Of a DNA stretch of 64,000 bases, positions 8,452-20,690 are shown piece after piece. The stretch comes from Mesorhizobium sp. AR07 (GTDB taxonomy: Bacteria; Pseudomonadota; Alphaproteobacteria; Rhizobiales; Rhizobiaceae): contig NZ_CP080525.1 in assembly GCF_024746815.1 (NCBI RefSeq), positions 6,504,501-6,568,500 of the forward strand, read 5' to 3'. Made by a program: the position numbers and the translations under genes. The notes under the pieces are model-generated. The model was not told the origin of the DNA and searched no databases. It saw only the letters and a program-made list of their open reading frames with translations. How positions within the stretch are numbered: the first letter of the stretch is position 1; each line of letters begins with the position of its first letter.

Positions 8452-9245
8452 GCACCCAGCCCATTCCCCAAACCCCAATCCTTCAGGCAAAAAGCCTCAA
8501 CAAGCGCTACGGCAGGGTTGTGGCGCTCGACAATGCCGATTTTGACCTGATGCATGGCGAGATACTCGCCGTGATCGGCGACAACGGCGCCGGCAAATCG
8601 ACCCTGGTCAAGGCGTTGTGCGGCGCGGTGATACCCGATTCCGGCACCATCGAACTCGACGGCAAGGCGGTCCATTTCCGCTCGCCGATCGAGGCGCGGC
8701 TGGCCGGGATCGAAACCGTGTACCAGAATCTGGCGCTGTCGCCGGCGCTTTCCATCGCCGACAACATGTTCCTCGGACGCGAAATCCGCAAACCGGGCTT
8801 TGTCGGACAATGGCTGCGCATGCTCGACCGTTCGGCGATGCAAAGGAAAGCCCGCGAAAAACTGTCCGAACTTGGCCTGATGACCATCCAGAACATCAAC
8901 CAGTCGGTCGAAACGCTGTCAGGCGGCCAGCGCCAGGGTGTTGCGGTGGCGCGCGCCGCCGCATTCGGCAGCCGCGTGGTGATCATGGACGAACCGACGG
9001 CGGCGCTTGGCGTCAAGGAGAGCCGCCGCGTGCTCGAGCTGATGCTTGACGTCAAGCGGCGCGGCCTGCCGATCGTGCTGATCTCGCACAACATGCCGCA
9101 TGTCTTCGAAGTGGCCGACCGCATTCACATCCATCGGCTCGGCCGTCGCCTCGCCGTCATCGATCCCAAGCAATATACAATGTCCGATGCCGTCGCCTTC
9201 ATGACCGGAGCAAAGGCTCCGCCCGAGGCGGCGCTGGCGGCTTGA
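8448..9245 (+). CDS. frcA: Fructose ABC transporter ATP-binding protein FrcA
   Basis: 265-residue ATPase. It has Walker A GDNGAGKST (residues 44-52), Q-loop at VYQNLAL, signature LSGGQRQG (157-164), Walker B VVIMDEP (177-183) and switch His in LISHN. It has one ATPase domain, unlike the double-domain RbsA/MglA proteins; a single domain is the FrcA pattern. ATG at 8448 overlaps the frcC stop. It energises sugar import at the inner membrane. glgP starts 132 bp downstream on the same strand, and no terminator is seen between them. Confidence 0.93.
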   Translation: MSTQPIPQTPILQAKSLNKRYGRVVALDNADFDLMHGEILAVIGDNGAGKSTLVKALCGAVIPDSGTIELDGKAVHFRSPIEARLAGIETVYQNLALSPALSIADNMFLGREIRKPGFVGQWLRMLDRSAMQRKAREKLSELGLMTIQNINQSVETLSGGQRQGVAVARAAAFGSRVVIMDEPTAALGVKESRRVLELMLDVKRRGLPIVLISHNMPHVFEVADRIHIHRLGRRLAVIDPKQYTMSDAVAFMTGAKAPPEAALAA

Positions 9246-9377
9246 ACTGTCAAATTGCCGCAGGGTAAGCTGGCCCAGGTTCATCTAAATCGATTGAATA
9301 CGCAGCGGTATCGGCTAGCATGGGCTGGGAGGAACGATGAAAGCCGGTATGATCATGGCAACCGCACGAGAGGCATC

Positions 9378-11846
<2,469 letters not shown>

Positions 11847-11883
11847 TGTGATTGCATGAGGCCACGAACAAATGTGGTCCTGT

Positions 11884-11930
11884 GCATGTCGCCCAAAAGT
11901 GCATAGCGGTTTTGGGACAACGAGATGCAC
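11884..11930 (+). repeat. Intergenic mosaic repeat, copy 1 (glgP-glgB spacer)
   Basis: A roughly 47-bp element running from GCATGTCGCCCAAAAGTGC to ACAACGAGATGCAC, with GCATGTCG...CGAGATGC ends that partly pair. Related copies lie at 57701-57747 (opposite orientation), 61781-61827 and, partial, 62379-62411. It is not a gene and not a terminator with a T-run. Confidence 0.75.
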
Positions 11931-11968
11931 ACGAACAAAGAGTCGTGCCCGGGGAGGGACACTGCCTG

Positions 11969-14182
11969 ATGAAGAAGCCGCGCGCGACCGCTGCGACAAG
12001 CGGGCCGGACGGACTGGCGGCAGCCAGCGATGTCGAGGCGATTGTTGCCGGCACGCACGGCGATCCGTTCGCGGTCCTTGGCGTCCATGAGATCGGCAAG
12101 AGCCTGTTTGCCCGTTGCTTCGTTCCGCATGCGGAGTCCGTCACCGCCTACACGCTGACCGGCATCATCGCCGGTGAACTGTCCAGGCGCGACGATGGCG
12201 GGTTTTTCGAAGGCAAGCTCTCGATCAAGAAGCGGCAGCCCCTGCGCTATCACGCACGCAATGCGGGTGGCGACTGGTGGCTGACGGATCCGTATTCGTT
12301 CGGTCCGGTGCTCGGGCCGATGGACGACTATTATATCGCCCAAGGCTCGCACCTCAGGCTGTTCGACAAGCTCGGCGCGCATGTCATCGAGCACGAAGGT
12401 GCGTCGGGCGTGCATTTCGCCGTCTGGGCTCCCAATGCCAAGCGCGTTTCGGTGGTCGGCGATTTCAACGAATGGGACGGCCGCCGGCACTCGATGCGCG
12501 ACCGTCGCGACACCGGCATCTGGGAGGTGTTCATTCCCGACATCGGCGCCGGCCGGCCCTACAAATACGAGATCATTGGCCCCGATGGCGTCAGGTTGCC
12601 GCTGAAGGCCGATCCGTTCGCCTTCAAGTCCGAGCTGCGGCCGGCCACGGCTTCAGTGACGGCGGTGCCGCCGGCGCATCCGTGGGGCGACGAGGCCCAT
12701 CGCAGTTACTGGCGCAACGCCGATCCCCGGCGCGAAGCCATCTCGATCTACGAGGTCCATGCCGGCTCCTGGCAGCTTCGCGACGACGGCACCTTCCTGT
12801 CATGGGACGATCTGGCCGACCGGCTGATCCCCTATGTCGTCGAGACCGGCTTCACCCACATCGAATTCATGCCGATCTCCGAACACCCCTATGACCCGTC
12901 CTGGGGCTATCAGACGACCGGACTCTATGCGCCGTCGGCCCGCTTCGGCGACCCGGACGGCTTTGCTCGTTTCGTCGATGGCGCCCACCGCGCCGGCGTC
13001 GGCGTCATCCTCGACTGGGTACCGGCGCATTTCCCGGTCGACGAACACGGTCTGGTCCATTTCGACGGCACCGCCCTCTATGAGCATGCCGACCCGCGCA
13101 AGGGTTTTCATCCCGACTGGAACACCGCGATCTACAATTTCGGCCGCCGCGAGGTGGTGTCGTTCCTCGTCAACAACGCGTTGTTCTGGGCCGAGAAATA
13201 TCATGTCGACGGGCTTCGCGTCGATGCGGTCGCCTCGATGCTCTACCTCGATTATTCGCGCAAGCAGGGCGAATGGATCCCCAACGAGAAGGGCGGCCGC
13301 GAGAACCTCGAAGCGGTCAGCTTCCTGCAGAAGATGAACAAGGAGCTTTACGGTCACCACCCCGGCGTCATGACGATCGCCGAGGAATCGACCTCATGGC
13401 CAAAAGTCTCGGCACCTGTGCATGAAGGCGGGCTGGGCTTCGGCTTCAAGTGGAACATGGGCTTCATGCACGACACGCTGGAGTATTTCTCCAAGGAGCC
13501 GATCTTCCGAAAGCACCATCACAACGACCTTACCTTCGGCCTGACCTACGCCTTCTCGGAGAATTTCGTACTGCCGCTCTCGCATGACGAGGTCGTGCAC
13601 GGCAAAGGCACGCTGCTCGGCAAGATGGCCGGCGACGACTGGCAGAAATTCGCGACGCTACGCGCCTATTACGCCTTCATGTGGGGGTATCCCGGCAAGA
13701 AGCTGCTGTTCATGGGACAGGAGTTCGCACAGCGCCGCGAATGGAGCGAGGCGCGCGCGCTCGACTGGAACCTGCTTGAGTCCCGGCCGCATCGCGGCGT
13801 CTGGCAGACGGTGCGCGATCTCAACTATCTCTATCGTTCGCGTCCGGCGCTGCACGGCCGTGATTGCGAACCGGAAGGGTTTTCCTGGCTGATCGTCGAC
13901 GACAGCCAGAATTCGGTTTTTGCCTGGCTGCGCAGCGCACCGGGCGGCAGCCCGGTGGCCGTCATCTCCAATTTCACGCCGGTGCCGCGCGACAATTATC
14001 GCGTGCCGTTGCCGAAGGCGGGAAACTGGCGCGAAATCATCAACACAGACGCTTCGGAGTATGGCGGTTCCGGCAAGGGCAATGGCGGCATGATCGAGGC
14101 GCGGGCGGAGGGAGGAGGCATCTCTGCAACGATGCTTTTGCCACCGCTGTCGACGATCATGCTTGAACTCGTTGTGGACTGA
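11969..14182 (+). CDS. glgB: 1,4-alpha-glucan branching enzyme GlgB
   Basis: 737-residue GH13 branching enzyme. Domains in order: N-terminal CBM48-like modules including GVHFAVWAPNAKRVSVVGDFN, a catalytic barrel with nucleophile D419 (GLRVDAVASM) and acid/base E472 (TIAEEST), the SHDEVVHGKG block, then a C-terminal beta domain. It forms the alpha-1,6 branches of glycogen. ATG at 11969 is preceded by GGGGAGGGAC; earlier in-frame codons run through the mosaic repeat and are non-coding. The TGA stop lies inside the first of three 24-bp tandem repeats, where the following copies have CGA. Replacing T with C there would extend the protein by a repeated VRQLVADR tail. Confidence 0.96.
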   Translation: MKKPRATAATSGPDGLAAASDVEAIVAGTHGDPFAVLGVHEIGKSLFARCFVPHAESVTAYTLTGIIAGELSRRDDGGFFEGKLSIKKRQPLRYHARNAGGDWWLTDPYSFGPVLGPMDDYYIAQGSHLRLFDKLGAHVIEHEGASGVHFAVWAPNAKRVSVVGDFNEWDGRRHSMRDRRDTGIWEVFIPDIGAGRPYKYEIIGPDGVRLPLKADPFAFKSELRPATASVTAVPPAHPWGDEAHRSYWRNADPRREAISIYEVHAGSWQLRDDGTFLSWDDLADRLIPYVVETGFTHIEFMPISEHPYDPSWGYQTTGLYAPSARFGDPDGFARFVDGAHRAGVGVILDWVPAHFPVDEHGLVHFDGTALYEHADPRKGFHPDWNTAIYNFGRREVVSFLVNNALFWAEKYHVDGLRVDAVASMLYLDYSRKQGEWIPNEKGGRENLEAVSFLQKMNKELYGHHPGVMTIAEESTSWPKVSAPVHEGGLGFGFKWNMGFMHDTLEYFSKEPIFRKHHHNDLTFGLTYAFSENFVLPLSHDEVVHGKGTLLGKMAGDDWQKFATLRAYYAFMWGYPGKKLLFMGQEFAQRREWSEARALDWNLLESRPHRGVWQTVRDLNYLYRSRPALHGRDCEPEGFSWLIVDDSQNSVFAWLRSAPGGSPVAVISNFTPVPRDNYRVPLPKAGNWREIINTDASEYGGSGKGNGGMIEARAEGGGISATMLLPPLSTIMLELVVD

Positions 14183-14246
14183 GTCCGTCAACTCGTTGCG
14201 GACCGAGTCCGTCAACTGGTTGCCGACCGAGCCCGTCGAGACTGAC
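14176..14246 (+). repeat. 24-bp tandem repeats spanning the glgB stop codon
   Basis: Copies at 14176-14199 and 14200-14223 differ at few positions. A third, degraded copy runs 14224-14246. A partial earlier unit lies in the last glgB codons. The unit length of 24 keeps the glgB reading frame. The frame stays open after the stop as VRQLVADR-type octads until a TGA at about 14244. Confidence 0.85.
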
Positions 14247-14282
14247 TAACAGGTCGCGAAAGAGTAACTTGGGAGGGTAGAA

Positions 14283-15548
14283 ATGGCAGACTTGAAACGG
14301 ACCCAGCCGCTGGCGCGCGATGCCATGGCCTATATACTGGCCGGCGGCCGCGGCAGCCGCCTCAAGGAATTGACCGACCGGCGGGCCAAGCCGGCCGTCT
14401 ATTTCGGCGGCAAGACGCGCATCATCGACTTCGCACTCTCCAACGCGCTCAACTCGGGCATTCGCCGCCTTGGTGTCGCCACCCAGTACAAGGCGCATTC
14501 GCTGATCCGCCACCTGCAGCGCGGCTGGAACTTCCTGCGGCCCGAACGAAACGAGAGTTTTGACATCCTGCCGGCCAGCCAGCGCGTCTCGGAAACGCAG
14601 TGGTATGAGGGCACCGCCGACGCCGTCTACCAGAACATCGACATCATCGAGGCCTACGGGCCCGAATACATGGTCATCCTGGCCGGCGACCACATCTACA
14701 AGATGGACTACGAGATGATGCTGCGGCAGCACGTCGACGCCAATGCCGATGTCACCGTCGGCTGCCTCGAAGTGCCGCGCATGGAAGCCACCGGCTTCGG
14801 CGTCATGCATGTCGATGCCAAGGACAACATCATCGCCTTCGTCGAAAAGCCCGCCGATCCGCCCGGCATTCCCGACAAGCCGGAGTTCGCCCTGGCCTCG
14901 ATGGGCATCTATGTCTTCAAGACCAAGTTCCTGATGGAGCAGCTGCGCCGTGATGCCGCCGAGCCGGGCTCGAGCCGAGACTTCGGCAAGGACATCATCC
15001 CCTACATCGTCCAGCACGGTAAGGCGATCGCCCACCGCTTTGCCAAGTCCTGCGTCCGCTCGACCGCCGAGAACGAAGCCTACTGGCGCGACGTCGGAAC
15101 GGTCGACGCCTATTGGGAAGCCAACATCGATTTGACCGACATCACGCCGGAACTCGACCTCTACGACCGCGACTGGCCGATCTGGACCTATGCCGAACTG
15201 AAGCCGCCGGCAAAATTTGTGCATGACGAGGATGGCCGCCGTGGCTCCGCCGTCTCCTCGCTTGTTTCGGGCGATTGCATCGTCTCGGGAGCTTCGCTGA
15301 AAAGAAGCCTGATCTTCACCGGCGCGCGCATCAATTCCTATTCGACGCTCGAAGAAGTGGTCATGCTGCCCGACGTTCATGTCGGCCGGAACGCAAAGTT
15401 GAAGCGCGTCGTCATCGACCATGGTGTTAGGATACCGGAAGGGCTGGTGGTTGGCGAAGACCCCGTTCTCGACGCCAAGCGTTTCCGCGTTTCCGAAAAG
15501 GGCATCTGCCTGGTCACCCAGGACATGATCGACAAGCTGAAGCTTTAG
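14283..15548 (+). CDS. glgC: Glucose-1-phosphate adenylyltransferase GlgC
   Basis: 421 residues, standard for bacterial ADP-glucose pyrophosphorylase. The nucleotidyltransferase domain shows AYILAGGRGSRLKELTDRRAKPA-type signature, YFGGKTRIIDFALSN and LAGDHIYKMDY. The C-terminal part is the left-handed beta-helix with RINSYS...VVMLPDV. It makes ADP-glucose from glucose-1-phosphate and ATP, the committed and usually allosterically controlled step of glycogen synthesis. The start at 14283 follows GGGAGGG at 14271-14277. It lies 17 bp ahead of glgA. Confidence 0.97.
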   Translation: MADLKRTQPLARDAMAYILAGGRGSRLKELTDRRAKPAVYFGGKTRIIDFALSNALNSGIRRLGVATQYKAHSLIRHLQRGWNFLRPERNESFDILPASQRVSETQWYEGTADAVYQNIDIIEAYGPEYMVILAGDHIYKMDYEMMLRQHVDANADVTVGCLEVPRMEATGFGVMHVDAKDNIIAFVEKPADPPGIPDKPEFALASMGIYVFKTKFLMEQLRRDAAEPGSSRDFGKDIIPYIVQHGKAIAHRFAKSCVRSTAENEAYWRDVGTVDAYWEANIDLTDITPELDLYDRDWPIWTYAELKPPAKFVHDEDGRRGSAVSSLVSGDCIVSGASLKRSLIFTGARINSYSTLEEVVMLPDVHVGRNAKLKRVVIDHGVRIPEGLVVGEDPVLDAKRFRVSEKGICLVTQDMIDKLKL

Positions 15549-15564
15549 AACGGACAACAAGCGC

Positions 15565-17010
15565 ATGCAGGTTCTGTCGGTCACGCCCGAGATCTTCCCG
15601 CTGATCAAGACCGGCGGGCTTGCCGACGTGACCGGCGCGCTGCCCGTCGCGCTGGCGGCCAAGGGCGTGACGATGCGCACGCTCATGCCGGGCTTTCCAA
15701 CGGTGATGGCCGCCTTCAAGAAGAAGAGGGCGGTCCTGCAATATCCCTTGCTGCAGGGCGGCAAGGCTGGCGTCCATTCCGTCCAACTCGCCGGGCTCGA
15801 ACTGTTCGTGCTCGACGCGCCGCATCTGTTCGACCGTCCCGGCGGCCCCTATGGCAATGCGACCGGCGTCGACTGGCCGGACAATTGGCGGCGCTTCGCC
15901 GCGCTGAGCCAGGTCGGCGGCGATATCGCAGGCGGGGCTATCTCTGGCTACCAGCCTGACATCGTCCATGCCCATGACTGGCAGTCGGCGATGACGCTGG
16001 CCTATATGCGTTACGGCAAGGCGGTCGGCGTGCCATCGATGATGACCGTCCACAACCTGGCCTTCCAGGGCCAGTTCGGCGCCGGCATCTTCGGCGAGCT
16101 TGGCTTGCCGGCGGTGGCGATGGCGCTCGACGGCGTCGAATATTATGGTGGCGTCGGCTTCCTCAAGGCCGGCCTGCAGGCGGCATGGGCAATCACCACG
16201 GTCAGTCCGACTTACGCGCAGGAGATCCGCTCGCCGGAATTCGGCATGGGTCTCGACGGCCTCATCAACATGCGCTCCAGCGATCTCCATGGCATCGTCA
16301 ACGGCATCGACACCGGCATCTGGGATCCGGAAACCGATAAGCATCTGATCTCCCCCTACACGGCCAGCACGCTGAACGCGCGCGCGTCCAACCGGGCCGC
16401 CGTCGAGGACCGCTTCGGCCTCGATCGCGACGACAGCCCGATCGTTTGCGTCATCAGCCGGCTGACCTGGCAAAAGGGCATGGACATATTGGCGCTGGTG
16501 GTCGACGGCATCGTCGCGACGGGCGCGCGGCTGGCCATCCTGGGTTCAGGCGATGCCGGCCTCGAAGGTGCGCTGCTTGCCGCCGCGGCCAGGCATCGCG
16601 GCCGCATCGGGGTCGTCGTCGGCTATGACGAGGGGCTTTCGCACATCATGCAAGGCGGTTGCGACGCCATCGTCGTTCCCTCGCGCTTCGAGCCGTGCGG
16701 GCTGACGCAGCTTTACGGCCTGCGCTATGGCTGCGTGCCGGTGGTCGCCCGCACCGGCGGCCTGGCCGATACCGTCATCGATGCCAACGAGGCTGCCGTT
16801 TCGGCTGGCGTTGCCACCGGCTTCCAGTTCGCGCCCAACAATGGCGGCGCCTTGCAGCACGCCATGCGCCGTCTCGTCGATGCCCATGCCCGTCCGGCGG
16901 TCTGGGAATCGCTGCAGCGCCAAGGCATGAAGGCCGATGTGTCGTGGGACAAGAGCGCCGAAAAATACGTTGAACTCTATCGCTCGCTGCTTTCGAAAAG
17001 GGTTGCCTGA
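15565..17010 (+). CDS. glgA: Glycogen synthase GlgA
   Basis: 481-residue GT5 glycosyltransferase using ADP-glucose to elongate alpha-1,4-glucan. The ADP-glucose-binding motif KTGGLADVTGALP lies near the N-terminus; HAHDWQS follows. The C-terminal domain shows VISRLTWQKGMD and PSRFEPCGLTQLYGLRYG. It begins 17 bp after glgC and ends 3 bp before pgm, so it is surely co-transcribed with both. Confidence 0.97.
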   Translation: MQVLSVTPEIFPLIKTGGLADVTGALPVALAAKGVTMRTLMPGFPTVMAAFKKKRAVLQYPLLQGGKAGVHSVQLAGLELFVLDAPHLFDRPGGPYGNATGVDWPDNWRRFAALSQVGGDIAGGAISGYQPDIVHAHDWQSAMTLAYMRYGKAVGVPSMMTVHNLAFQGQFGAGIFGELGLPAVAMALDGVEYYGGVGFLKAGLQAAWAITTVSPTYAQEIRSPEFGMGLDGLINMRSSDLHGIVNGIDTGIWDPETDKHLISPYTASTLNARASNRAAVEDRFGLDRDDSPIVCVISRLTWQKGMDILALVVDGIVATGARLAILGSGDAGLEGALLAAAARHRGRIGVVVGYDEGLSHIMQGGCDAIVVPSRFEPCGLTQLYGLRYGCVPVVARTGGLADTVIDANEAAVSAGVATGFQFAPNNGGALQHAMRRLVDAHARPAVWESLQRQGMKADVSWDKSAEKYVELYRSLLSKRVA

Positions 17011-17013
17011 AGC

Positions 17014-18642
17014 ATGATACGCACCGTTCCCACCAAACCCTATTCCGATCAGAAACCCGGCACGTCCGGCCTGCGCAAGAAAGTGCCGGTGTTCCAGCAG
17101 GAGCACTATGCCGAGAACTTCATCCAGTCGATCTTCGACGCGCTGGATGGGTTCAAGGGCAAGACACTGGTGATCGGCGGCGACGGCCGCTTCTACAACC
17201 GAGAGGTCATCCAGAAGGCCATCGCCATGGCCGCCGCCAACGGCTTCGGCAAGGTGATGGTCGGGCAGGGCGGCATCCTGTCGACGCCGGCCGCCTCGCA
17301 TGTCATCCGCAAATACAAGACCTTCGGCGGCATCATCCTGTCGGCCAGCCACAATCCGGGCGGTCCGCACGAGGATTTCGGCATCAAGTACAATGCCGGC
17401 AATGGCGGCCCGGCGCCGGAAAAGCTGACCGACGCCATCTTCGAAAAGACCAAGGCGATCTCGAGCTTCAAGACCGCCGACATCGAGCCGATCGACATCG
17501 ACACGGTGGGCACGGTCGAGGCCGCCGGCATGACGGTCGAGATCATCGATCCGGTCACCGACTATGCCGAGCTGATGGAAAGCCTGTTCGATTTCGACGC
17601 GCTGCGTAAACTGTTCAAGTCGGGTTTCCGCATGCGCTTCGACGCCATGCACGCGGTGACAGGTCCCTACGCCAAGGAGATCCTCGAGAACCGGCTGGGC
17701 GCGCCCAACGGCACCTGCCGCAACTTCAAGCCGCTGCCGGATTTCGGCGGCCACCATCCGGACCCGAACCTCGTCCATGCCAAGCATCTCTATGACGAGA
17801 TGATGGGAGCGGACGCGCCGGATTTCGGTGCTGCTTCCGATGGCGACGGCGACCGCAATTTGATCATCGGCAAGGGCATCTTCGTCACCCCCTCGGATTC
17901 GGTCGCCATGCTTGCCGCCAACGCCCGCCTGGCGCCCGGCTACAAGGCCGGCCTGAAAGGCATCGCCCGCTCGATGCCGACCAGCGGCGCGGCCGATCGT
18001 GTTGCTCACAAACTCGGCATCGGCATCTATGAAACGCCGACCGGCTGGAAGTTCTTCGGCAACCTGCTCGACGCCGACATGGCGACGATCTGCGGCGAGG
18101 AGAGCGCCGGCACCGGTTCCAATCATGTCCGCGAAAAGGACGGCCTGTGGGCGGTGCTGCTATGGCTCAACATCCTTGCCGCGCGCGACGAAAGCTGCAA
18201 GCAGATCGTCACCGAGCATTGGGCGACCTATGGGCGCAATTACTATTCGCGCCACGACTACGAGGACGTCGACACCGACCGCGCCAACGCGCTGGTCGAT
18301 GAACTGCGCGCTAAGCTCGGCTCCTTGCCGGGCACCAGCGTGCGCGGCATGACAATCGCCAGCGCCGACGACTTCGCCTATCACGATCCGGTCGACGGAT
18401 CGACCAGCGAACATCAGGGCATCCGGGTGTTGTTCGAAGGCGGTTCGCGCGTCGTTTTCCGCCTTTCCGGCACCGGCACGTCTGGTGCGACCTTGCGCGT
18501 CTACATCGAGCGTTACGAGCCGGACAAGTCCAGGCACGATCTCGACACGCAGGCCGCCCTTGCCGATCTGATTGCCGCGGCCGATGATATTGCCGGGATT
18601 CGCAGCCATACCGGCCGCGCCAAGCCGAGCGTCATCACTTAA
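17014..18642 (+). CDS. pgm: Alpha-D-glucose phosphate-specific phosphoglucomutase
   Basis: 542-residue phosphohexomutase. The phosphoserine loop is ILSASHNPGG with Ser112, the metal loop is DGDGDRN, and the sugar-binding loop is GEESAGTGSNH. It interconverts glucose-1-phosphate and glucose-6-phosphate, so it links glycogen phosphorylase output and GlgC input to central metabolism. ATG at 17014 lies 3 bp after glgA; the TAA stop shares one base with the glgX ATG (TAATG), indicating translational coupling. It belongs to the long Pgm1 type, distinct from the 506-residue phosphomannomutase at 32618. Confidence 0.97.
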   Translation: MIRTVPTKPYSDQKPGTSGLRKKVPVFQQEHYAENFIQSIFDALDGFKGKTLVIGGDGRFYNREVIQKAIAMAAANGFGKVMVGQGGILSTPAASHVIRKYKTFGGIILSASHNPGGPHEDFGIKYNAGNGGPAPEKLTDAIFEKTKAISSFKTADIEPIDIDTVGTVEAAGMTVEIIDPVTDYAELMESLFDFDALRKLFKSGFRMRFDAMHAVTGPYAKEILENRLGAPNGTCRNFKPLPDFGGHHPDPNLVHAKHLYDEMMGADAPDFGAASDGDGDRNLIIGKGIFVTPSDSVAMLAANARLAPGYKAGLKGIARSMPTSGAADRVAHKLGIGIYETPTGWKFFGNLLDADMATICGEESAGTGSNHVREKDGLWAVLLWLNILAARDESCKQIVTEHWATYGRNYYSRHDYEDVDTDRANALVDELRAKLGSLPGTSVRGMTIASADDFAYHDPVDGSTSEHQGIRVLFEGGSRVVFRLSGTGTSGATLRVYIERYEPDKSRHDLDTQAALADLIAAADDIAGIRSHTGRAKPSVIT

Positions 18643-20690
18643 TGAAATCTGCGATGCCGGCTGCTCATCAGCCGCGATTTGGCGGGCTTGTTTCGGAGGG
18701 TGGCATTCGCTTTGCCGCCTGGTCGCAAGCGGCTCGCCGCCTCTGGGTCTCGATTTTCGACGGTGAGCGCAACCGGGAAATCGAACGGCTTGAACTGCAG
18801 CCGGAAGGCGATGGCGTGCATGCGCTGTTCGTCGTGGGTCTTGGCCCTGGCACCCGCTACGGCTTTCGCGCCGATGGCGACTACGCGCCGGAGCGCGGTC
18901 TGTGGTTCGACCCCGACAAATTGCTGACCGATCCCTACGCTCTGGAGATCGACAGGCCCTACGCGCATGACTGGCGGCTGGCCCAGCGCCGGAGCGAGGG
19001 GGCAGACACCGCCGCCCTGATGCCGAAGACGATTGCCGCCACCTCACTGAAGCCGGTACAGGCTTCGCCGCCGCTCTTTCAGCCTGGCGGTCTGATCTAT
19101 GAAGTGCCGGTGCGCGCTTTCACCATGCTGCATCCGGACATTCCCGAAAAGCTGCGCGGGACGGTTGCGGCGCTTGCTCATCCCGTTGTTGTCGAGCATC
19201 TGAAAAAACTCGGCGTCGGCGCTGTCGAGCTGATGCCGGTGACCGCTTCGATCGACGAGCGGCATCTGCCGCCGCTCGGTCTGCGCAACGCCTGGGGCTA
19301 CAATCCGGTCACCTTCATGGCGCTCGATCCGCGCCTGGCGCCTGGCGGTGTCACGGAATTGCGAAACACGGTCGCCGCGCTGCGTGAGGCCGGCATCGGC
19401 GTCATCCTCGACCTGGTCTTCAACCACACCGGCGAGAGCGACCGGCTTGGGCCGACGCTGTCGCTGCGCGGCCTCGACAACCAGGCCTATTACCGGCACA
19501 CATCGGACGGCAGGCTGGCCAACGATACCGGGACGGGCAATACGGTCGCTTGCGACCACCCGATCGTCGGCGAAATGATCCTCGACACGCTTCGCCATTT
19601 TGTCCGTGACGCCGGCGTCGATGGTTTTCGCTTCGATCTCGCACCCATTCTGGGACGTGTTGAGGGAACATTCGATGCCAACGCGCTCTTGCTGACGGCA
19701 ATGCGCGAAAATGCACTGCTGGCCGATCGCGTGTTGATCGCCGAACCGTGGGACATCGGGCCTGATGGTTATCAGCTCGGCAATTTCCCGCCGCCCTTCC
19801 TCGAATGGAACGACAAGTATCGCGACGATGTCAGGCGCTTCTGGCGCGGCGACGCCGGCATGGTCGGCGCGCTGGCGACCCGGCTTGCCGGTTCATCCGA
19901 TGTGTTTGCGACGAAGGGACAAAGCGCCAGCCGCACGGTCAATTTCATTGCCGCCCATGACGGCATGACGCTGGCCGACATCGTGCGCTACGAGCGCAAG
20001 CACAACGAAGCCAATGGCGAGCAGAACCGCGATGGCCACAATGAAAACCTGTCGTGGAACAACGGGGTGGAAGGTGAGGCGGTCGACCCGGCCATAGCCG
20101 TGGCGCGCCTCAACGATCAGCAGGCGCTGCTGGCCACGCTGTTTGCCTCGCGCGGCACCATCATGCTGACGGCCGGCGACGAATTCGGCCGTACCCAGCA
20201 CGGCAACAACAACGCCTATGCGCAGGACAACGAGATCACCTGGCTCGACTGGGCCGGGCGCAACGAGGCGCTGGAGCATTACACCGCGCTGCTCTCGAGG
20301 CTGCGCCGAGCGGTGCCGGGGCTTTCCGATACGCGCTTTCTCTCCGGCCAGCCGCTGGCGGGTTCCAACATGCCTGATGTCGCGTGGCTGGCCGAGACAG
20401 GCGCCCCGCTCGACGAACAGAGCTGGCAGGATCCGCAGCGGCACCGCCTTGTCATGATCCTGGCTGGCGCCGGCGATGATGAGCGCCGTCTAGCGATCCT
20501 CATCAACGGCGATCGCCGGGCCTGCATGTTCACGTTGCCCGAGCGCGAGGGATTTTTCTGGGCGCCAGCCCTGGAAACAGGCGAGGCGGCCGACATCTCG
20601 CGGCCGGTATCGGGGCGCACGGTGATCTTCATGATCGAACGCACCGACGCGCAGGCCGGCACAAGGGAGAAGCGCAATGGCGGCAGGTGA
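18642..20690 (+). CDS. glgX: Glycogen debranching enzyme GlgX
   Basis: 682-residue GH13 isoamylase-type enzyme. An N-terminal CBM48-like module (GLVSEGGIRFAAWSQAARRLWV) precedes the barrel, which has nucleophile D332 (VDGFRFDLA), acid/base E368 (LIAEPWD) and NFIAAHDGMTLADIV. It removes the short branches left by GlgP. ATG at 18642 shares its first base with the pgm stop. Its 3' end overlaps the following alpha-glucosidase gene by 14 bp, so the last five genes of the cluster are physically linked in translation. Confidence 0.96.
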   Translation: MKSAMPAAHQPRFGGLVSEGGIRFAAWSQAARRLWVSIFDGERNREIERLELQPEGDGVHALFVVGLGPGTRYGFRADGDYAPERGLWFDPDKLLTDPYALEIDRPYAHDWRLAQRRSEGADTAALMPKTIAATSLKPVQASPPLFQPGGLIYEVPVRAFTMLHPDIPEKLRGTVAALAHPVVVEHLKKLGVGAVELMPVTASIDERHLPPLGLRNAWGYNPVTFMALDPRLAPGGVTELRNTVAALREAGIGVILDLVFNHTGESDRLGPTLSLRGLDNQAYYRHTSDGRLANDTGTGNTVACDHPIVGEMILDTLRHFVRDAGVDGFRFDLAPILGRVEGTFDANALLLTAMRENALLADRVLIAEPWDIGPDGYQLGNFPPPFLEWNDKYRDDVRRFWRGDAGMVGALATRLAGSSDVFATKGQSASRTVNFIAAHDGMTLADIVRYERKHNEANGEQNRDGHNENLSWNNGVEGEAVDPAIAVARLNDQQALLATLFASRGTIMLTAGDEFGRTQHGNNNAYAQDNEITWLDWAGRNEALEHYTALLSRLRRAVPGLSDTRFLSGQPLAGSNMPDVAWLAETGAPLDEQSWQDPQRHRLVMILAGAGDDERRLAILINGDRRACMFTLPEREGFFWAPALETGEAADISRPVSGRTVIFMIERTDAQAGTREKRNGGR

